NCBI GenBank assembly: GCA_013821825.1
Contig: PNJK01000002.1
Span: forward strand, 43,347-107,346
DNA: 64,000 nt
Direction of reading: 5' to 3'
Source: Rhodobacter sp.
Lineage (GTDB): Bacteria > Pseudomonadota > Alphaproteobacteria > Rhodobacterales > Rhodobacteraceae
Below, piece after piece: positions 45,671 to 54,656 of this stretch (the stretch's first letter is position 1; each line of letters opens with the position of its first letter). The notes under the pieces were generated by a model. That model made no database searches, had not been told where the DNA came from, and worked only from the letters and a program-made list of their open reading frames with translations. Both the position numbers and the translations under genes were made by a program.

Positions 45671-47557
45671 CTAGGTCAGCCAGACCCGGGCATAGGGCGG
45701 CAGGACGATCTGGCCCTGGTGAGTTTCGACCGGCCGGTCCGACAAGGCGTCCAGCAGGGTAAGGGCCCCAAGCGCGCGGGCCTGACCCTCGCCGACCTGC
45801 TGCCAGCGTTCGGTGAAGTTGAACAGGCCCAAGACGGTTCCCGTCGGTGCAAGGCGCTGAAAGGCAAAGACGCTGTCATTGCCCGAGGCGACGACGCGGA
45901 CCGGGACCGCGCCATGCAGGGCGGGGGTCGCGCGGCGGCGGGCCAGGATATGCCGGGTGCCCCAGAATACGCGGGAGGCGGGGCTGTCGCCCGAATGTCT
46001 GGTGCCTGCAAGCGCCCAGTCCATCCGGGGCCGGTGAATCCAGCGGCTGTCATGGGCGTGTTCGGGAACATCCAGATAGCCGTAATCGTTCGGCAGGGCC
46101 AGTTCATCTCCCATGTAGATCAAGGGGATACCTCCCCAGGCGGCAACCAGCGCATGGCCCATCAAGATCCGCTGCACGGCCATTTCAATGCCTGGCACGT
46201 CGCCCGCAGCTTCGGCCCGCTCCAGCCCGGCAAGGCTGGCGAAGCTGCCAGAGACGCGCTTGTCGCCCGTCGCCGCGTTGAACTGGAACAAGGCGCCCTT
46301 GGCGAAAGTGCCGGGGAAACTGCCTTCGTAGAAGTCCGACAGGAAATTGCGGTGGCCATGGCCCGAGGCACCGACGGCGGCGGTGTCCTCATCGGTGATT
46401 GCCCAGCCGATATCGTCGTGACAGCGGATATAGGTGGCATAGGTGGCGTTGGTCAGCCGGTCGGGGAAATGGGTTACCAGCACATGCGTCATCAACCGGG
46501 TGTCGCGGGTGGCAAGCGAGGACCAGAACTGCACCATGAGGCTGTTGTGGTAGGCAAGGTTGCCCTCTTTTCCGTCATGCCGCCCGCGACCGAAATAGGT
46601 CAGCATCTCGGCCGGTCCGACAATCGCCTCTTCCAGGTGCAGTACTGCGGCGCTGGCGATGCGGCTGCAGGCGCGCAGGGCTTGCAGCAGCATGTGAACC
46701 TCGGGTTCGGACTGGCAGCGGGTGCCCATGCGCTTCCACATGAAAGCCACGGCGTCCAGCCGCAGCACATCCACGCCCTTGTTGGCAAGAAACAGCATCA
46801 CCTCGACGATTTCCAGGAAAACCGCGGGGTTGGTCCAATTCAGGTCCCACTGGTGTTCGTTGAAGGTGGTCCAGACCCATTTGCCGATCTGGGGGTAATG
46901 GGTGAAGTTGCCGGGGGCGTTGTCGGGGAACACCTCGACCAGCGAGCGTTCGTATTGGCGCGGCAAGTCGGGCGTGTCGAACATCAGGTAATAGTCCTGA
47001 TAGACCGGGTCGCCCTTCGCCGCCTTCTTGGCCCAGGCGTGCTCCTTGGCGGTATGGTTCAAGACCAGATCGACGCAAAGCGAGATGCCACGGGCGCGCA
47101 GCGCCGTGCTCACCGCCTCGAAATCCTTCATCGTGCCGAAAGCCGGATTGATCTGGCGGTAGTCCATCACGGAATAGCCGCCATCGCTGTCACCAGGGCG
47201 CGGTTTCAGGCAGGGCATCAGGTGGACGTAAGTGATCCCGAGGTCTTCGAGGTAGTCGAGCTTGTCGAGGATGCCCTGCAACGTTCCGTTGAAACGGTCG
47301 ATGTAGAAGACATAGCCGGCCATGTCGGGGCGCTGGAACCAGTCGGGCTCAAGATCACGTTGCAGATCCAGGCGTTTCAGGTCGGCGGGGCGGTCGGCCC
47401 AGCCCTTCTTCAGCGCCTTGACCAGCTTGTTGCGGAAAGCGCCATAGTCGGCGCGGGCACCGTAAAGCGCCTCAAGCATCGGAAAGAGGTCTGGTGCCGA
47501 ACGGGCCAGCCGCAGATCAAAGATGTCGTCATCCGCGCCGGACGGCGTTCTGGCCAT
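45671..47557 (-). CDS. Amylosucrase (GH13)
   Basis: 628 residues from ATG 47557 (MARTPSGADDDIFDLRLARS). GH13 motifs: VDLVLNHTAKEH; nucleophile Asp268 in GVDVLRLDAVAFMWK; acid/base Glu310 in LHLEEAIVGP; transition-state Asp381 in IRCHDDIGWA. The N-terminal helical domain and YIDRFNGTLQGILDKLDYLE match amylosucrases, which polymerise the glucose of sucrose into alpha-1,4-glucan and release fructose. No signal peptide, so cytoplasmic. It follows the L,D-transpeptidase gene by 68 nt, but no other sucrose or glycogen genes are in the window. Confidence 0.92.
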   Translation of the reverse strand: MARTPSGADDDIFDLRLARSAPDLFPMLEALYGARADYGAFRNKLVKALKKGWADRPADLKRLDLQRDLEPDWFQRPDMAGYVFYIDRFNGTLQGILDKLDYLEDLGITYVHLMPCLKPRPGDSDGGYSVMDYRQINPAFGTMKDFEAVSTALRARGISLCVDLVLNHTAKEHAWAKKAAKGDPVYQDYYLMFDTPDLPRQYERSLVEVFPDNAPGNFTHYPQIGKWVWTTFNEHQWDLNWTNPAVFLEIVEVMLFLANKGVDVLRLDAVAFMWKRMGTRCQSEPEVHMLLQALRACSRIASAAVLHLEEAIVGPAEMLTYFGRGRHDGKEGNLAYHNSLMVQFWSSLATRDTRLMTHVLVTHFPDRLTNATYATYIRCHDDIGWAITDEDTAAVGASGHGHRNFLSDFYEGSFPGTFAKGALFQFNAATGDKRVSGSFASLAGLERAEAAGDVPGIEMAVQRILMGHALVAAWGGIPLIYMGDELALPNDYGYLDVPEHAHDSRWIHRPRMDWALAGTRHSGDSPASRVFWGTRHILARRRATPALHGAVPVRVVASGNDSVFAFQRLAPTGTVLGLFNFTERWQQVGEGQARALGALTLLDALSDRPVETHQGQIVLPPYARVWLT

Positions 47558-47625
47558 GGTATTCCTCCCTTTTGCGGGCAGACTATGCGGTCCAAAGCGG
47601 TTTGGAAAGAGGGCGGAGCCCCGCA

Positions 47626-48129
47626 TCAGCCGCGAATGATCAGCCGGGTCTGATGGGTGATCCGGGGGGCCACCCAGTGCAGGTCATCGCGGGCAAAGGC
47701 CACGCAGCCTGCGGTGCGGGCCAATGGCCTGCGCCACTGGTGGACAAAGATCGCCGAGCCACGCCCGGCATCGGCATGGGGCCAGTTCCAGTCTGTGATC
47801 AGGATCAGGTCATACATCGGGTCCGGCCTGCGCAGGCGTTCGTGGCTGAAGCGATGTGGAACACGAACCATCAGGTTGTACTCCTCATCCCGCGGATCGT
47901 CGGACCACAGGTCACAAGGCCCGATCGGCAGCGCCCAATCCGCCGGGCGGGCCATCCGGTCGGGGCGGTAGAGCATGCCGACGATCCGGTGCACCCCTGC
48001 CGGTGTCGCCCCATCACCTTCGCGTTTCTTGCCGGTCGGCACGATGCCGCCCCGCCCGACGGTGCAAGGGAAACGCCGGTTCAGGAACCGCGCGCCCCAG
48101 CGGGTGACGACGATATCCTGAGGGGTCAC
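47626..48129 (-). CDS. L,D-transpeptidase (YkuD) family protein
   Basis: 167 residues forming only the YkuD catalytic domain. The active site is SAIFVHQWRR (His130) and RTAGCVAFARDDL (Cys142), within the HX(11)GC spacing of the family. Family members crosslink peptidoglycan 3-3 or attach lipoproteins, or act in the cytoplasm on other peptides; no signal peptide is seen here, so the site of action is unclear. Its start overlaps the ribA stop by 4 nt. Confidence 0.92.
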   Translation of the reverse strand: MTPQDIVVTRWGARFLNRRFPCTVGRGGIVPTGKKREGDGATPAGVHRIVGMLYRPDRMARPADWALPIGPCDLWSDDPRDEEYNLMVRVPHRFSHERLRRPDPMYDLILITDWNWPHADAGRGSAIFVHQWRRPLARTAGCVAFARDDLHWVAPRITHQTRLIIRG

Positions 48130-49214
48130 AGCAGGTGCCCGGACTTGGCGGCCTTGGTGGCCAGATAGGCTTTGTTCTGCAAGGTCCCGCCCACCTTCAA
48201 GGGCACGCGTTCGGTCACATGCAGGCCGCAGCTTTCCATCATCGCCAGTTTCTTCGGGTTGTTGGTCATCAGCCGCACGGCCGAGAACCCCATCTTGCGC
48301 AGGATTTCGGCGCCGATCCGGAAGTCGCGTTCGTCATCTTCAAAGCCCAGCCGGTGGTTGGCCTCGACCGTGTCAAAGCCCTGATCCTGAAGCGAATAGG
48401 CGCGCATCTTGTTGGCAAGACCGATGCCCCGGCCTTCCTGGTTCAGGTAGAGCAGAACCCCCGCCCCCTCGGCCCCCATCTGCACCAGGGCGGTGCGCAA
48501 CTGCGGGCCGCAGTCGCATTTCAGGCTGCCCAGCACATCGCCGGTAAAGCAGGCCGAATGGACCCGGGCCAGCACCGGCTTGGCGCGGTCCGGGCGACCG
48601 ATTTCGATGGCGTAGTGTTCGTCGCCGCCGTCATCCGGGCGGAAGATGTGGACGCGGCCCGCCTCGCTTGCCACGAGGGGCACGCGGGCGGAGACCACTT
48701 CGGCCAACGGAGAAAGGGCGGACAGGACCGGGGCAATCTCATCCAGGCTCAGCAGGGTCAGGCCGCTTTCGCTGGCGACCTGCAAGGCGTTCGCCATCGG
48801 GACAACCAATGCTGCCGGCAGCAGATGTGCGGATTTGGCCAGAGAAAGTGCGGCGCGGTGCAAGTCTGCGGGCCCGTCCCGCAGGGATTGCAGCGGCCCC
48901 TTCATCGGCATCCGCAGATCGTCCACCGGATCTGCGACTGCCCGCAGCCAGTCAATCCCGGCATCAGAAGGCAGGGCGATGCGCGCGAGGTCGCCATCAT
49001 AGGCGCGGGCCTTCAGCGTCTCGGCCCGCCGCGCCGTGATGGCAAGCACAGGTGTCCCCAGCGAACGAAGATCCTGCAGCCGGACCGGATCCAGTGCTTC
49101 GATTGCCACGATCAGGGCGGCGCCATCACTGCCGCACAGCATCACGGGGACGCCCATGCGCAGGTCACCCCGTGCGCGGGTCAGCCGTTCAGTGATGGTA
49201 AGGGTCAGCGTCAT
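48126..49214 (-). CDS. ribA: GTP cyclohydrolase II with degenerate N-terminal RibB-like domain
   Basis: 362 residues from ATG 49214, with AAGGAG seven nt upstream (an ATG two codons earlier is possible). The C-terminal 200 residues are RibA: zinc motif CFTGDVLGSLKCDCGPQL, substrate loop YLNQEGRGIGLANKMRAYSL, TVEANHRLGFEDDERDF and RLMTNNPKKLAMMESCGL. The N-terminal 150 residues resemble the DHBP synthase domain of bifunctional RibBA without its catalytic motifs, as in other Rhodobacterales proteins. It opens the GTP ring, the first step of riboflavin synthesis. Confidence 0.94.
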   Translation of the reverse strand: MTLTLTITERLTRARGDLRMGVPVMLCGSDGAALIVAIEALDPVRLQDLRSLGTPVLAITARRAETLKARAYDGDLARIALPSDAGIDWLRAVADPVDDLRMPMKGPLQSLRDGPADLHRAALSLAKSAHLLPAALVVPMANALQVASESGLTLLSLDEIAPVLSALSPLAEVVSARVPLVASEAGRVHIFRPDDGGDEHYAIEIGRPDRAKPVLARVHSACFTGDVLGSLKCDCGPQLRTALVQMGAEGAGVLLYLNQEGRGIGLANKMRAYSLQDQGFDTVEANHRLGFEDDERDFRIGAEILRKMGFSAVRLMTNNPKKLAMMESCGLHVTERVPLKVGGTLQNKAYLATKAAKSGHLL

Positions 49215-49352
49215 GCCCATCTCCTTACCCCCCGGATGACGAAATTGAAACATTCTCCGGAGCGACGACACGACCGCGTGAGAAACCGGTAGCAAATCTT
49301 GCGGGCCGCGTGATCGGGGCGCATTTGATCAGCGGAAGCAGTGGAGGCAGTT

Positions 49353-50039
49353 ATGGCCGGACTTCGGAAGATCCTGTTGGTGGACGACGACGACGACCTG
49401 CGCGAAGCGCTGAGCGAGCAGCTGGTCATGACCGAGGACTTCGACGTGTTCGAGGCGGGCACTGGCGCCGAGGGCATGGAGAAGGTCAAGGCCGGGCTGT
49501 TCGATCTGGTGATTCTGGACGTGGGCCTGCCCGATACCGACGGCCGGGAGTTGTGCCGCCGGATGCGCAAGAGTGGCGTGAAATGTCCGATCCTGATGCT
49601 GACCGGGCATGACACCGACAGCGACACGATCCTTGGCCTTGACGCTGGCGCCAATGATTACGTGACCAAGCCCTTCAAGTTCCCGGTCCTTCTGGCCCGT
49701 ATCCGCGCCCAGTTGCGCACGCATGAACAGTCGGAAGACGCGGTGTTTCAGATGGGCCCCTATACCTTCAAACCCGCCCAGAAAATGTTGGTGGACGAGA
49801 AGGACAAGAAGATCCGCCTGACCGAGAAAGAGACCAATATCCTGAAATACCTCTATCGCGCCAGTCAGGGCGTGGTGGCTCGGGATGTGCTGCTGCACGA
49901 GGTCTGGGGCTACAACGCCGGCGTCACCACACACACGCTGGAGACCCACATTTACCGCCTGCGCCAGAAGATCGAGCCCGACCCCTCGAACGCGCGCATT
50001 CTGGTCACCGAAAGCGGCGGCTACCGTCTGGTCGCCTGA
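49353..50039 (+). CDS. cenR: OmpR-family response regulator, CenR-like
   Basis: 228 residues from ATG 49353, with GGAGG five nt upstream. Receiver domain: DDDDD acidic pocket (residues 11-15), phospho-acceptor Asp56 (VILDVGLP), Thr84 and Lys106 (YVTKPF). The DNA-binding winged helix follows with RLTEKETNILKYLYRASQGV, EVWGYNAGVTTHTLETHIYR and ILVTESGGYRLVA. No sensor kinase is adjacent. The N-terminal sequence is what I recall for CenR, an essential cell-envelope regulator in alphaproteobacteria; the symbol rests on that recollection. A duplicated terminator follows. Confidence 0.8.
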   Translation: MAGLRKILLVDDDDDLREALSEQLVMTEDFDVFEAGTGAEGMEKVKAGLFDLVILDVGLPDTDGRELCRRMRKSGVKCPILMLTGHDTDSDTILGLDAGANDYVTKPFKFPVLLARIRAQLRTHEQSEDAVFQMGPYTFKPAQKMLVDEKDKKIRLTEKETNILKYLYRASQGVVARDVLLHEVWGYNAGVTTHTLETHIYRLRQKIEPDPSNARILVTESGGYRLVA

Positions 50040-50040
50040 A

Positions 50041-50118
50041 GTTCCCCTGGCCGCGTCGGGGTTTGATGCGGCACCCTCCCTGTTGGACCTGGCCGGGCCT
50101 TGTGCCCGGCCTTTTTTT
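50041..50118 (+). repeat. Direct repeat copy 1, ending in a terminator
   Basis: A 78-nt segment starting GTTCCCCTGGCCGCGTCGGG and ending in a terminator stem and T run. It is very similar to 50240-50318 (both contain CCTCCCTGTTGGACCTGGCC). It begins 1 nt after the regulator's stop codon. Confidence 0.88.
50091..50118 (+). terminator. Terminator of the response regulator gene
   Basis: GGCCGGGC and GCCCGGCC form an 8-bp stem around a short CTTGT-like loop, followed by seven T. Located 52 nt after the stop codon. Confidence 0.9.
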
Positions 50119-50239
50119 GTTGCGCCGCAGACACTGCCGATTGCGTCTGCCTTGCAACAGCCCAGAAATCTTGCGCATTGGGGCTTATTGTTGCCGGATT
50201 CGCTTGCTACCTTCTCCTCATGCACAGGTTGTGCTTCCG
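50119..50239. other. Spacer between duplicated terminators
   Basis: About 120 nt with no gene, lying between two near-identical terminator blocks. Lower GC than its surroundings. A transcript starting here and ending at 50318 would be a small RNA of roughly 100-150 nt, but no clear promoter is visible. Confidence 0.4.
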
Positions 50240-50318
50240 GTTCCCCTCGTCGCGTCGGGGTTATGGCGCGACATCCTCCCTGTTGGACCTGGCCGGGCTT
50301 CTTGCCCGGCCTTTTTTT
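50240..50318 (+). repeat. Direct repeat copy 2, ending in a terminator
   Basis: A 79-nt segment starting GTTCCCCTCGTCGCGTCGGG and ending in a terminator; the second member of the pair with 50041-50118. The two differ by about a dozen bases, mainly in the 5' half, while the terminator half is nearly identical. It ends 49 nt before the alpha/beta hydrolase start. Confidence 0.88.
50291..50318 (+). terminator. Second terminator, duplicate of 50091-50118
   Basis: GGCCGGGC / GCCCGGCC stem with TTCTT loop and seven T. No gene ends just upstream, so it either backs up the first terminator or ends an unannotated short RNA. Confidence 0.88.
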
Positions 50319-50367
50319 GCGCTGCGCCATTGTTGCTGCACCCTGACCGCTCTGCTAGGCAAGCGGG

Positions 50368-51330
50368 ATGCGCTATGTCATCGGCCTTGTGGTCATTCTC
50401 ACCTTACTGGCCGGAATCTCGCTTTTGGGCCTGCGCCTGGCCGCGATCCTGCGTGAGATTGCCATTTTGCCGGACCGCATCCCGGCGGAGGGGCGGATCG
50501 TCGAAACCACGCTTGGCCCGATCTATGTCGAAGAACTTGGCCCCGACGACGGCACGCCAGTCCTGCTGATCCACGGGTCGGTCGGCTGGTCGCGGATGTG
50601 GCGTCCGACGCAGGTGGCGCTGGCGGCGGAAGGCTACCGGGCCATCGCTTTTGACATGCCGCCGATGGGGTATTCCTTCCGCGACCCGGCCGCCGACTAC
50701 AGCCGCCCGACCCAAGGACGCCGCGTGCTGGCCCTTGTGGAGGCGCTGGAGGTGAAACCGATCGTCGTTGCCCATTCCTTCGGGGCGGGTGCGGCGGCCG
50801 AGGCGGCGATGCTGGACCCCGCGGCCTTTGCCGGACTGGTGGTCGTGTCCGGGGCGATCGGGCTCGACGGGCCAAAGGGTGGCAGTCTGCCATGGCCGCT
50901 GGGCAACCCGTTCATGCGGGAACTGGCGGTTTCCGCCAGCGTGACCAATCCCTATGCGATGGGACCGTTGCTGCGGCTGTTCCTGTATCGCAAGGAAAGC
51001 GCCACGCCGGACGTGATCGACATGCTGCTTGAACCAACCCGGCGGCCGGGCACGACGGCGGCAGTTGCCGACTGGCTGCCAAGCCTCCTCGTCCCGCCGG
51101 AAGCAGCGCTTTCAACGCAGCCGACGTCGTGGGAGGGGCTGACCTTGCCGCTGGCCTTCCTCTGGGGCGATCAGGACTCGACCACGCCGCTGGCGCAGGG
51201 CGAACGGTTGGCCAGCCTGACGGGTGCGCCGCTTTCCATTCTGACCGAGGTCGGACATATTCCACAGATCGAGGCGCCCGCCGCGTTTCAGGCAGCCCTT
51301 GTCGCCGCCCTTGCCGATCTGATCCCATAG
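50368..51330 (+). CDS. Alpha/beta hydrolase with N-terminal membrane anchor
   Basis: 320 residues. One N-terminal hydrophobic helix (MRYVIGLVVILTLLAGISLL) suggests a membrane anchor. Hydrolase landmarks: oxyanion region VLLIHGSVGWSRMW, nucleophile Ser137 in VVAHSFGAGA (AHSFG replaces the usual GxSxG first Gly), acid Asp in LWGDQDST (268 or 270) and His297 in EVGHIPQIEAP. Substrate unknown. It lies 15 nt before the exonuclease III gene and is probably cotranscribed. Confidence 0.9.
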   Translation: MRYVIGLVVILTLLAGISLLGLRLAAILREIAILPDRIPAEGRIVETTLGPIYVEELGPDDGTPVLLIHGSVGWSRMWRPTQVALAAEGYRAIAFDMPPMGYSFRDPAADYSRPTQGRRVLALVEALEVKPIVVAHSFGAGAAAEAAMLDPAAFAGLVVVSGAIGLDGPKGGSLPWPLGNPFMRELAVSASVTNPYAMGPLLRLFLYRKESATPDVIDMLLEPTRRPGTTAAVADWLPSLLVPPEAALSTQPTSWEGLTLPLAFLWGDQDSTTPLAQGERLASLTGAPLSILTEVGHIPQIEAPAAFQAALVAALADLIP

Positions 51331-51345
51331 GACCAAAGCACAGCA

Positions 51346-52134
51346 ATGACCTTCACCCTCGCCACCTGGAACATCAACTCGGTCCGCCTGCGTGAAGGGC
51401 TGGTCTCGCGGCTGATGGCGGAAGAGACGCCGGATATCCTGTGCCTGCAGGAATGCAAGAGCCCGGTGGAAAAGATCCCGCTGGAGCAGTTTCAGGCGCT
51501 TGGCTACCGCTATGTCGTGGCACGGGGGCAGAAGGGTTATAACGGCGTCGCGATCCTGTCGAAGCTTCCCATCGTCGATGCCGGTGACAAGGATTTCGCG
51601 CAGCTTGGCCATGCCCGTCACGTCGCGGCCCGGCTGGAAAACGGGGTGACGATCCACAACTGCTATGTGCCGGCGGGCGGCGATATCCCGGACCGGGATG
51701 AGAACGTGAAGTTCGGCCAGAAGCTGGACTACCTGACCGAGATGCGGGATTTCTTCCGCTGGGAACGCCCTGACCGGTCCATCCTTGTGGGCGACCTGAA
51801 CATCGCCCCGCGTGAAGATGACGTCTGGGATCACAAATCGCTGTTGAAGATCGTCAGCCACACGCCCATCGAGGTCGAACATTTCGGTGCGGTGATGGAA
51901 GCCGGGGGATGGCAGGACGTTACCCGCAACGACATCCGCGACGGCAAGCTTTACAGCTGGTGGAGCTATCGCGCCGCCGACTGGGACGCCGCCGACAAGG
52001 GCCGCCGTCTGGACCATATCTGGGCCACGCCAGATATCATGGGTGCCGCGCACGGCAGTCGCATCCTGCGCCCGGTCAGGGGCTGGGACCAGCCATCTGA
52101 TCATGTGCCGGTCTTCGCCGCCTTCGATCTGTGA
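51346..52134 (+). CDS. xth: Exodeoxyribonuclease III
   Basis: 262 residues. AP-endonuclease/exonuclease motifs: TLATWNINSVRLR, CLQECKSPVEKIPLEQF (metal-binding Glu), KGYNGVAILSK, LVGDLNIAPREDDVWDHKSL (catalytic Asp and Asn) and LDHIWATPDI plus SDHVPVFAAF (catalytic His). It cleaves at abasic sites and degrades DNA 3' to 5' in base-excision repair. Confidence 0.96.
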   Translation: MTFTLATWNINSVRLREGLVSRLMAEETPDILCLQECKSPVEKIPLEQFQALGYRYVVARGQKGYNGVAILSKLPIVDAGDKDFAQLGHARHVAARLENGVTIHNCYVPAGGDIPDRDENVKFGQKLDYLTEMRDFFRWERPDRSILVGDLNIAPREDDVWDHKSLLKIVSHTPIEVEHFGAVMEAGGWQDVTRNDIRDGKLYSWWSYRAADWDAADKGRRLDHIWATPDIMGAAHGSRILRPVRGWDQPSDHVPVFAAFDL

Positions 52135-52294
52135 TCCGCCCGTTGTGCGTGCTGACCATGGCGCGAACGGTGTTCGAGAATAGCGCCGGGAACAGGACGC
52201 GGAGCTGAACCCAAGGCACCGGGCGACGGCGGGGGGACTTTTCTTCGGACTGAACCGTCGTTTACGTCGACCGTCTGGCTTTCTGAACCTGGGC

Positions 52295-52849
52295 CTAATA
52301 CCCCGCCATCAATGCAGTCAGCACCGCCTTGGCGTTGTCGCCGTCCCACTCGGCATCGCCGATCAGGCGGGCGACCTCCTGGCCTTCGGGGTTCATGATC
52401 ACTGTCACCGGCAGCCCCAGCACGCCCATCGCCCGCGACAGTTCCGATTTCGGATCGCGCAGCATCGGCAGGCCGGTGATTCGGGCTTCCACAAAGAACC
52501 GTTCGATTCCGGCCACAGCATTCCTGCCCGTCGCTACCGGGACCACCGCAATCTCGGACATCGCGGCCTGCAGCCGGTCAAGCGAGGGCATCTCCTCACG
52601 GCACGGCGCGCACCATGTGGCCCAGAAGTTCAGCACAACCCACTTGCCGCGATACTCGGCCAGTGACCGGGGCGCGTCGGTGGTGTCGACCAGACCGATG
52701 TCAGGCACCGGGACGGGGGACACGTGAATCGCCAGCTTCTTCATGTCGCCTTCGCGCAGGGTGTCCACATCGGCAGCCGCCAAACCTGAACCAAGCACAT
52801 TTGCACCAAAGAGGAAGGCCGTGTAGACGACACCCAGAAGTTTGCGCAC
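52295..52849 (-). CDS. TlpA-like thioredoxin-fold protein
   Basis: 184 residues from a GTG start at 52849, chosen for the GGAGG six nt upstream (an ATG at 52870 would overlap the site). N-terminal hydrophobic signal or anchor ([20 protein letters not shown]), then the TlpA/ResA domain with [20 protein letters not shown]; the CAPC redox pair is intact and the cis-Pro is in [14 protein letters not shown]. It reduces disulfides in the periplasm, for example during cytochrome maturation. Only 26 nt separate it from the divergent argH start. Confidence 0.92.
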   Translation of the reverse strand: MRKLLGVVYTAFLFGANVLGSGLAAADVDTLREGDMKKLAIHVSPVPVPDIGLVDTTDAPRSLAEYRGKWVVLNFWATWCAPCREEMPSLDRLQAAMSEIAVVPVATGRNAVAGIERFFVEARITGLPMLRDPKSELSRAMGVLGLPVTVIMNPEGQEVARLIGDAEWDGDNAKAVLTALMAGY

Positions 52850-52875
52850 GTTATCCCTCCAAAGGCACAAGCCCC

Positions 52876-54279
52876 ATGACCGAACGCCCCGACACCAATT
52901 CCGCCAACCAGATGTGGGGCGGGCGCTTTGCCAGCGGGCCTGACGCGATCATGCAGGCGATCAACGCCTCGATCGGGTTCGACCAGCGGCTTTATGCGCA
53001 GGATATCGCAGGCAGCCGGGCCCATGCCGCCATGCTGGCCGCAACAGGTATCCTGACCAATAAAGACGCCGAAGCGATCGGGGAAGGCCTTCTCACGGTC
53101 TTGTCAGAGATTGAAACCGGAAAGTTCCCGTTCCGGGTGGAGCTGGAAGATATCCACCTCAACATCGAAAGCCGCCTGACCGAGATCGTGGGCGAGGCTG
53201 GCAAACGGCTGCACACTGCGCGCAGCCGCAACGATCAGGTGGCGGTCGATTTCCGGCTTTGGGTGCGCGACCAGTGCGAAGCGGCGATCACGGGGCTGGA
53301 GGCGTTGATGCAGGCGTTCCTCGCGCAGGCCGAAGCGGGGGCGGATTGGGTGATGCCGGGCTTCACCCACCTGCAGACCGCGCAGCCGGTGACCTGGGGC
53401 CATCACATGCTGGCCTATGTCGAGATGTTCGCCCGTGATCGTGGCAGGTTTCAGGATGCGCGGCGGCGGATGAACGAATGCCCGCTGGGCGCGGCTGCGC
53501 TCGCCGGGACCAGCTTTCCCATCGACCGGCACATGACGGCCAGGGCGCTGGGCTTTGACCGGCCGACGGCGAACAGTCTTGATTCGGTCAGCGACCGCGA
53601 CTTCGCGCTGGAGTTTCTGGCAGCCTCCAGCATCACCGCCATGCATCTGTCCCGATTTGCCGAGGAACTGGTGATCTGGTCCAGCGCGCAGTTCCGCTTT
53701 GTGCGGCTTTCGGATCGGTGGACGACCGGCAGCAGCATCATGCCGCAGAAGAAGAACCCCGATGCGGCAGAGCTGCTACGCGCGAAACTCGGGCGGATTC
53801 TGGGGGCGACGGTGGCCTTGTTCACCATCATGAAGGGTCTGGCGCTGACCTACTCCAAGGACATGCAGGAAGACAAGGAACAGGTCTTCGACGCCGCCGA
53901 CACACTGATGCTGGGTCTGGCCGCGATGACCGGGATGGTGGGCGACATGACCGCAAACCGCGATGCGCTCAAGGCCGCCGCTGCGTCCGGGTTTTCCACC
54001 GCCACAGACCTTGCCGACTGGCTGGTGCGGGAACTGGGCCTGCCCTTCCGTGAGGCGCATCACGCCACCGGCACGCTGGTCGCAATGGCCGAAGGCAAGG
54101 GCGTCGATCTGCCTGACCTGTCGCTTGGCGACATGCAGTGCGTGCACCCCGGCATCCGTCAGGATGTCTTCGCCGTCCTCGGCGTCGAAAATTCGGTGAA
54201 TAGCCGCACCTCCTATGGCGGCACCGCGCCGGATCAGGTTCGGGCGCAGGTCGCGCGTTGGCGGTCGGTGCTTGGGTAA
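52876..54279 (+). CDS. argH: Argininosuccinate lyase
   Basis: 467 residues from ATG 52876. Landmarks are [43 protein letters not shown]-type segment [18 protein letters not shown] and the fumarase/ASL signature [17 protein letters not shown] with its catalytic Ser. It splits argininosuccinate into arginine and fumarate. The start is 26 nt from the divergent TlpA-like gene, so promoters must overlap the coding starts. Two tiny lipoprotein genes and lysA follow. Confidence 0.97.
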   Translation: MTERPDTNSANQMWGGRFASGPDAIMQAINASIGFDQRLYAQDIAGSRAHAAMLAATGILTNKDAEAIGEGLLTVLSEIETGKFPFRVELEDIHLNIESRLTEIVGEAGKRLHTARSRNDQVAVDFRLWVRDQCEAAITGLEALMQAFLAQAEAGADWVMPGFTHLQTAQPVTWGHHMLAYVEMFARDRGRFQDARRRMNECPLGAAALAGTSFPIDRHMTARALGFDRPTANSLDSVSDRDFALEFLAASSITAMHLSRFAEELVIWSSAQFRFVRLSDRWTTGSSIMPQKKNPDAAELLRAKLGRILGATVALFTIMKGLALTYSKDMQEDKEQVFDAADTLMLGLAAMTGMVGDMTANRDALKAAAASGFSTATDLADWLVRELGLPFREAHHATGTLVAMAEGKGVDLPDLSLGDMQCVHPGIRQDVFAVLGVENSVNSRTSYGGTAPDQVRAQVARWRSVLG

Positions 54280-54343
54280 GGCCCCAAGGTGACGAACAGC
54301 GCTCCGGGTGCCAGCTTTTGGCCTGCCCGCCAAGGATGTTGCG

Positions 54344-54496
54344 ATGGAGCCGATTATTCCTTTGCCGATTGCCCTGTCCGCCTGCACCGACCCGATGCTT
54401 TCGGCCGAAATGGCAGTCAGCGTCACCGATGTAACGGTTTCCCCTACCTTGTCCGTCACCTTGGGAGGTGCAACGGTCAGCGTAGCCCCCAACTAA
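54344..54496 (+). CDS. Putative tiny lipoprotein
   Basis: 50 residues from ATG 54344, with AAGGA seven nt upstream. MEPIIPLPIALSACTDPMLS carries a lipobox (LSAC, Cys14), but the leader lacks the usual basic residues, so either the start is misplaced or the signal is weak. The remainder is a repetitive Thr/Ser/Val beta pattern (TDVTVSPTLSVTLGGATVSV). Similar small proteins are often found beside argH in this group, from memory. It is 13 nt ahead of the next lipoprotein gene. Confidence 0.5.
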   Translation: MEPIIPLPIALSACTDPMLSAEMAVSVTDVTVSPTLSVTLGGATVSVAPN

Positions 54497-54509
54497 CCCG
54501 AGGACCCAG

Positions 54510-54656
54510 ATGCCCCGCCTGACCCGATCCACCTGCCTTGCCCTGTTCAGCGCGTTTTCCCTTGCTGCCTGCGGTGCTGACGGCGCGCCCGAACCGCCGA
54601 CAAAGTCCGGCATCACCCTTTCGGGTGAGGCGCAGATCGGAGTCGTCGTCAAATGA
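54510..54656 (+). CDS. Small lipoprotein between argH and lysA (LptM/LppL-like position)
   Basis: 48 residues from ATG 54510. MPRLTRSTCLALFSAFSLAAC is a good lipoprotein signal with the lipid Cys at 21; the mature part is only GADGAPEPPTKSG followed by LSGEAQIGVV. In many proteobacteria a tiny lipoprotein of this kind (LppL/YifL, now LptM, which helps LptD folding) precedes lysA or dapF; the position and CG..G..P.PP pattern agree, though identity is inferred. Its stop overlaps the start of the DUF2834 pseudogene by 3 nt. Confidence 0.8.
   Translation: MPRLTRSTCLALFSAFSLAACGADGAPEPPTKSGITLSGEAQIGVVVK

Noticed and set aside
50041..50318. CRISPR-like repeat-spacer structure
   Set aside because: Only two copies of a 78-nt unit, each with an intrinsic terminator; no further repeats and no cas genes.
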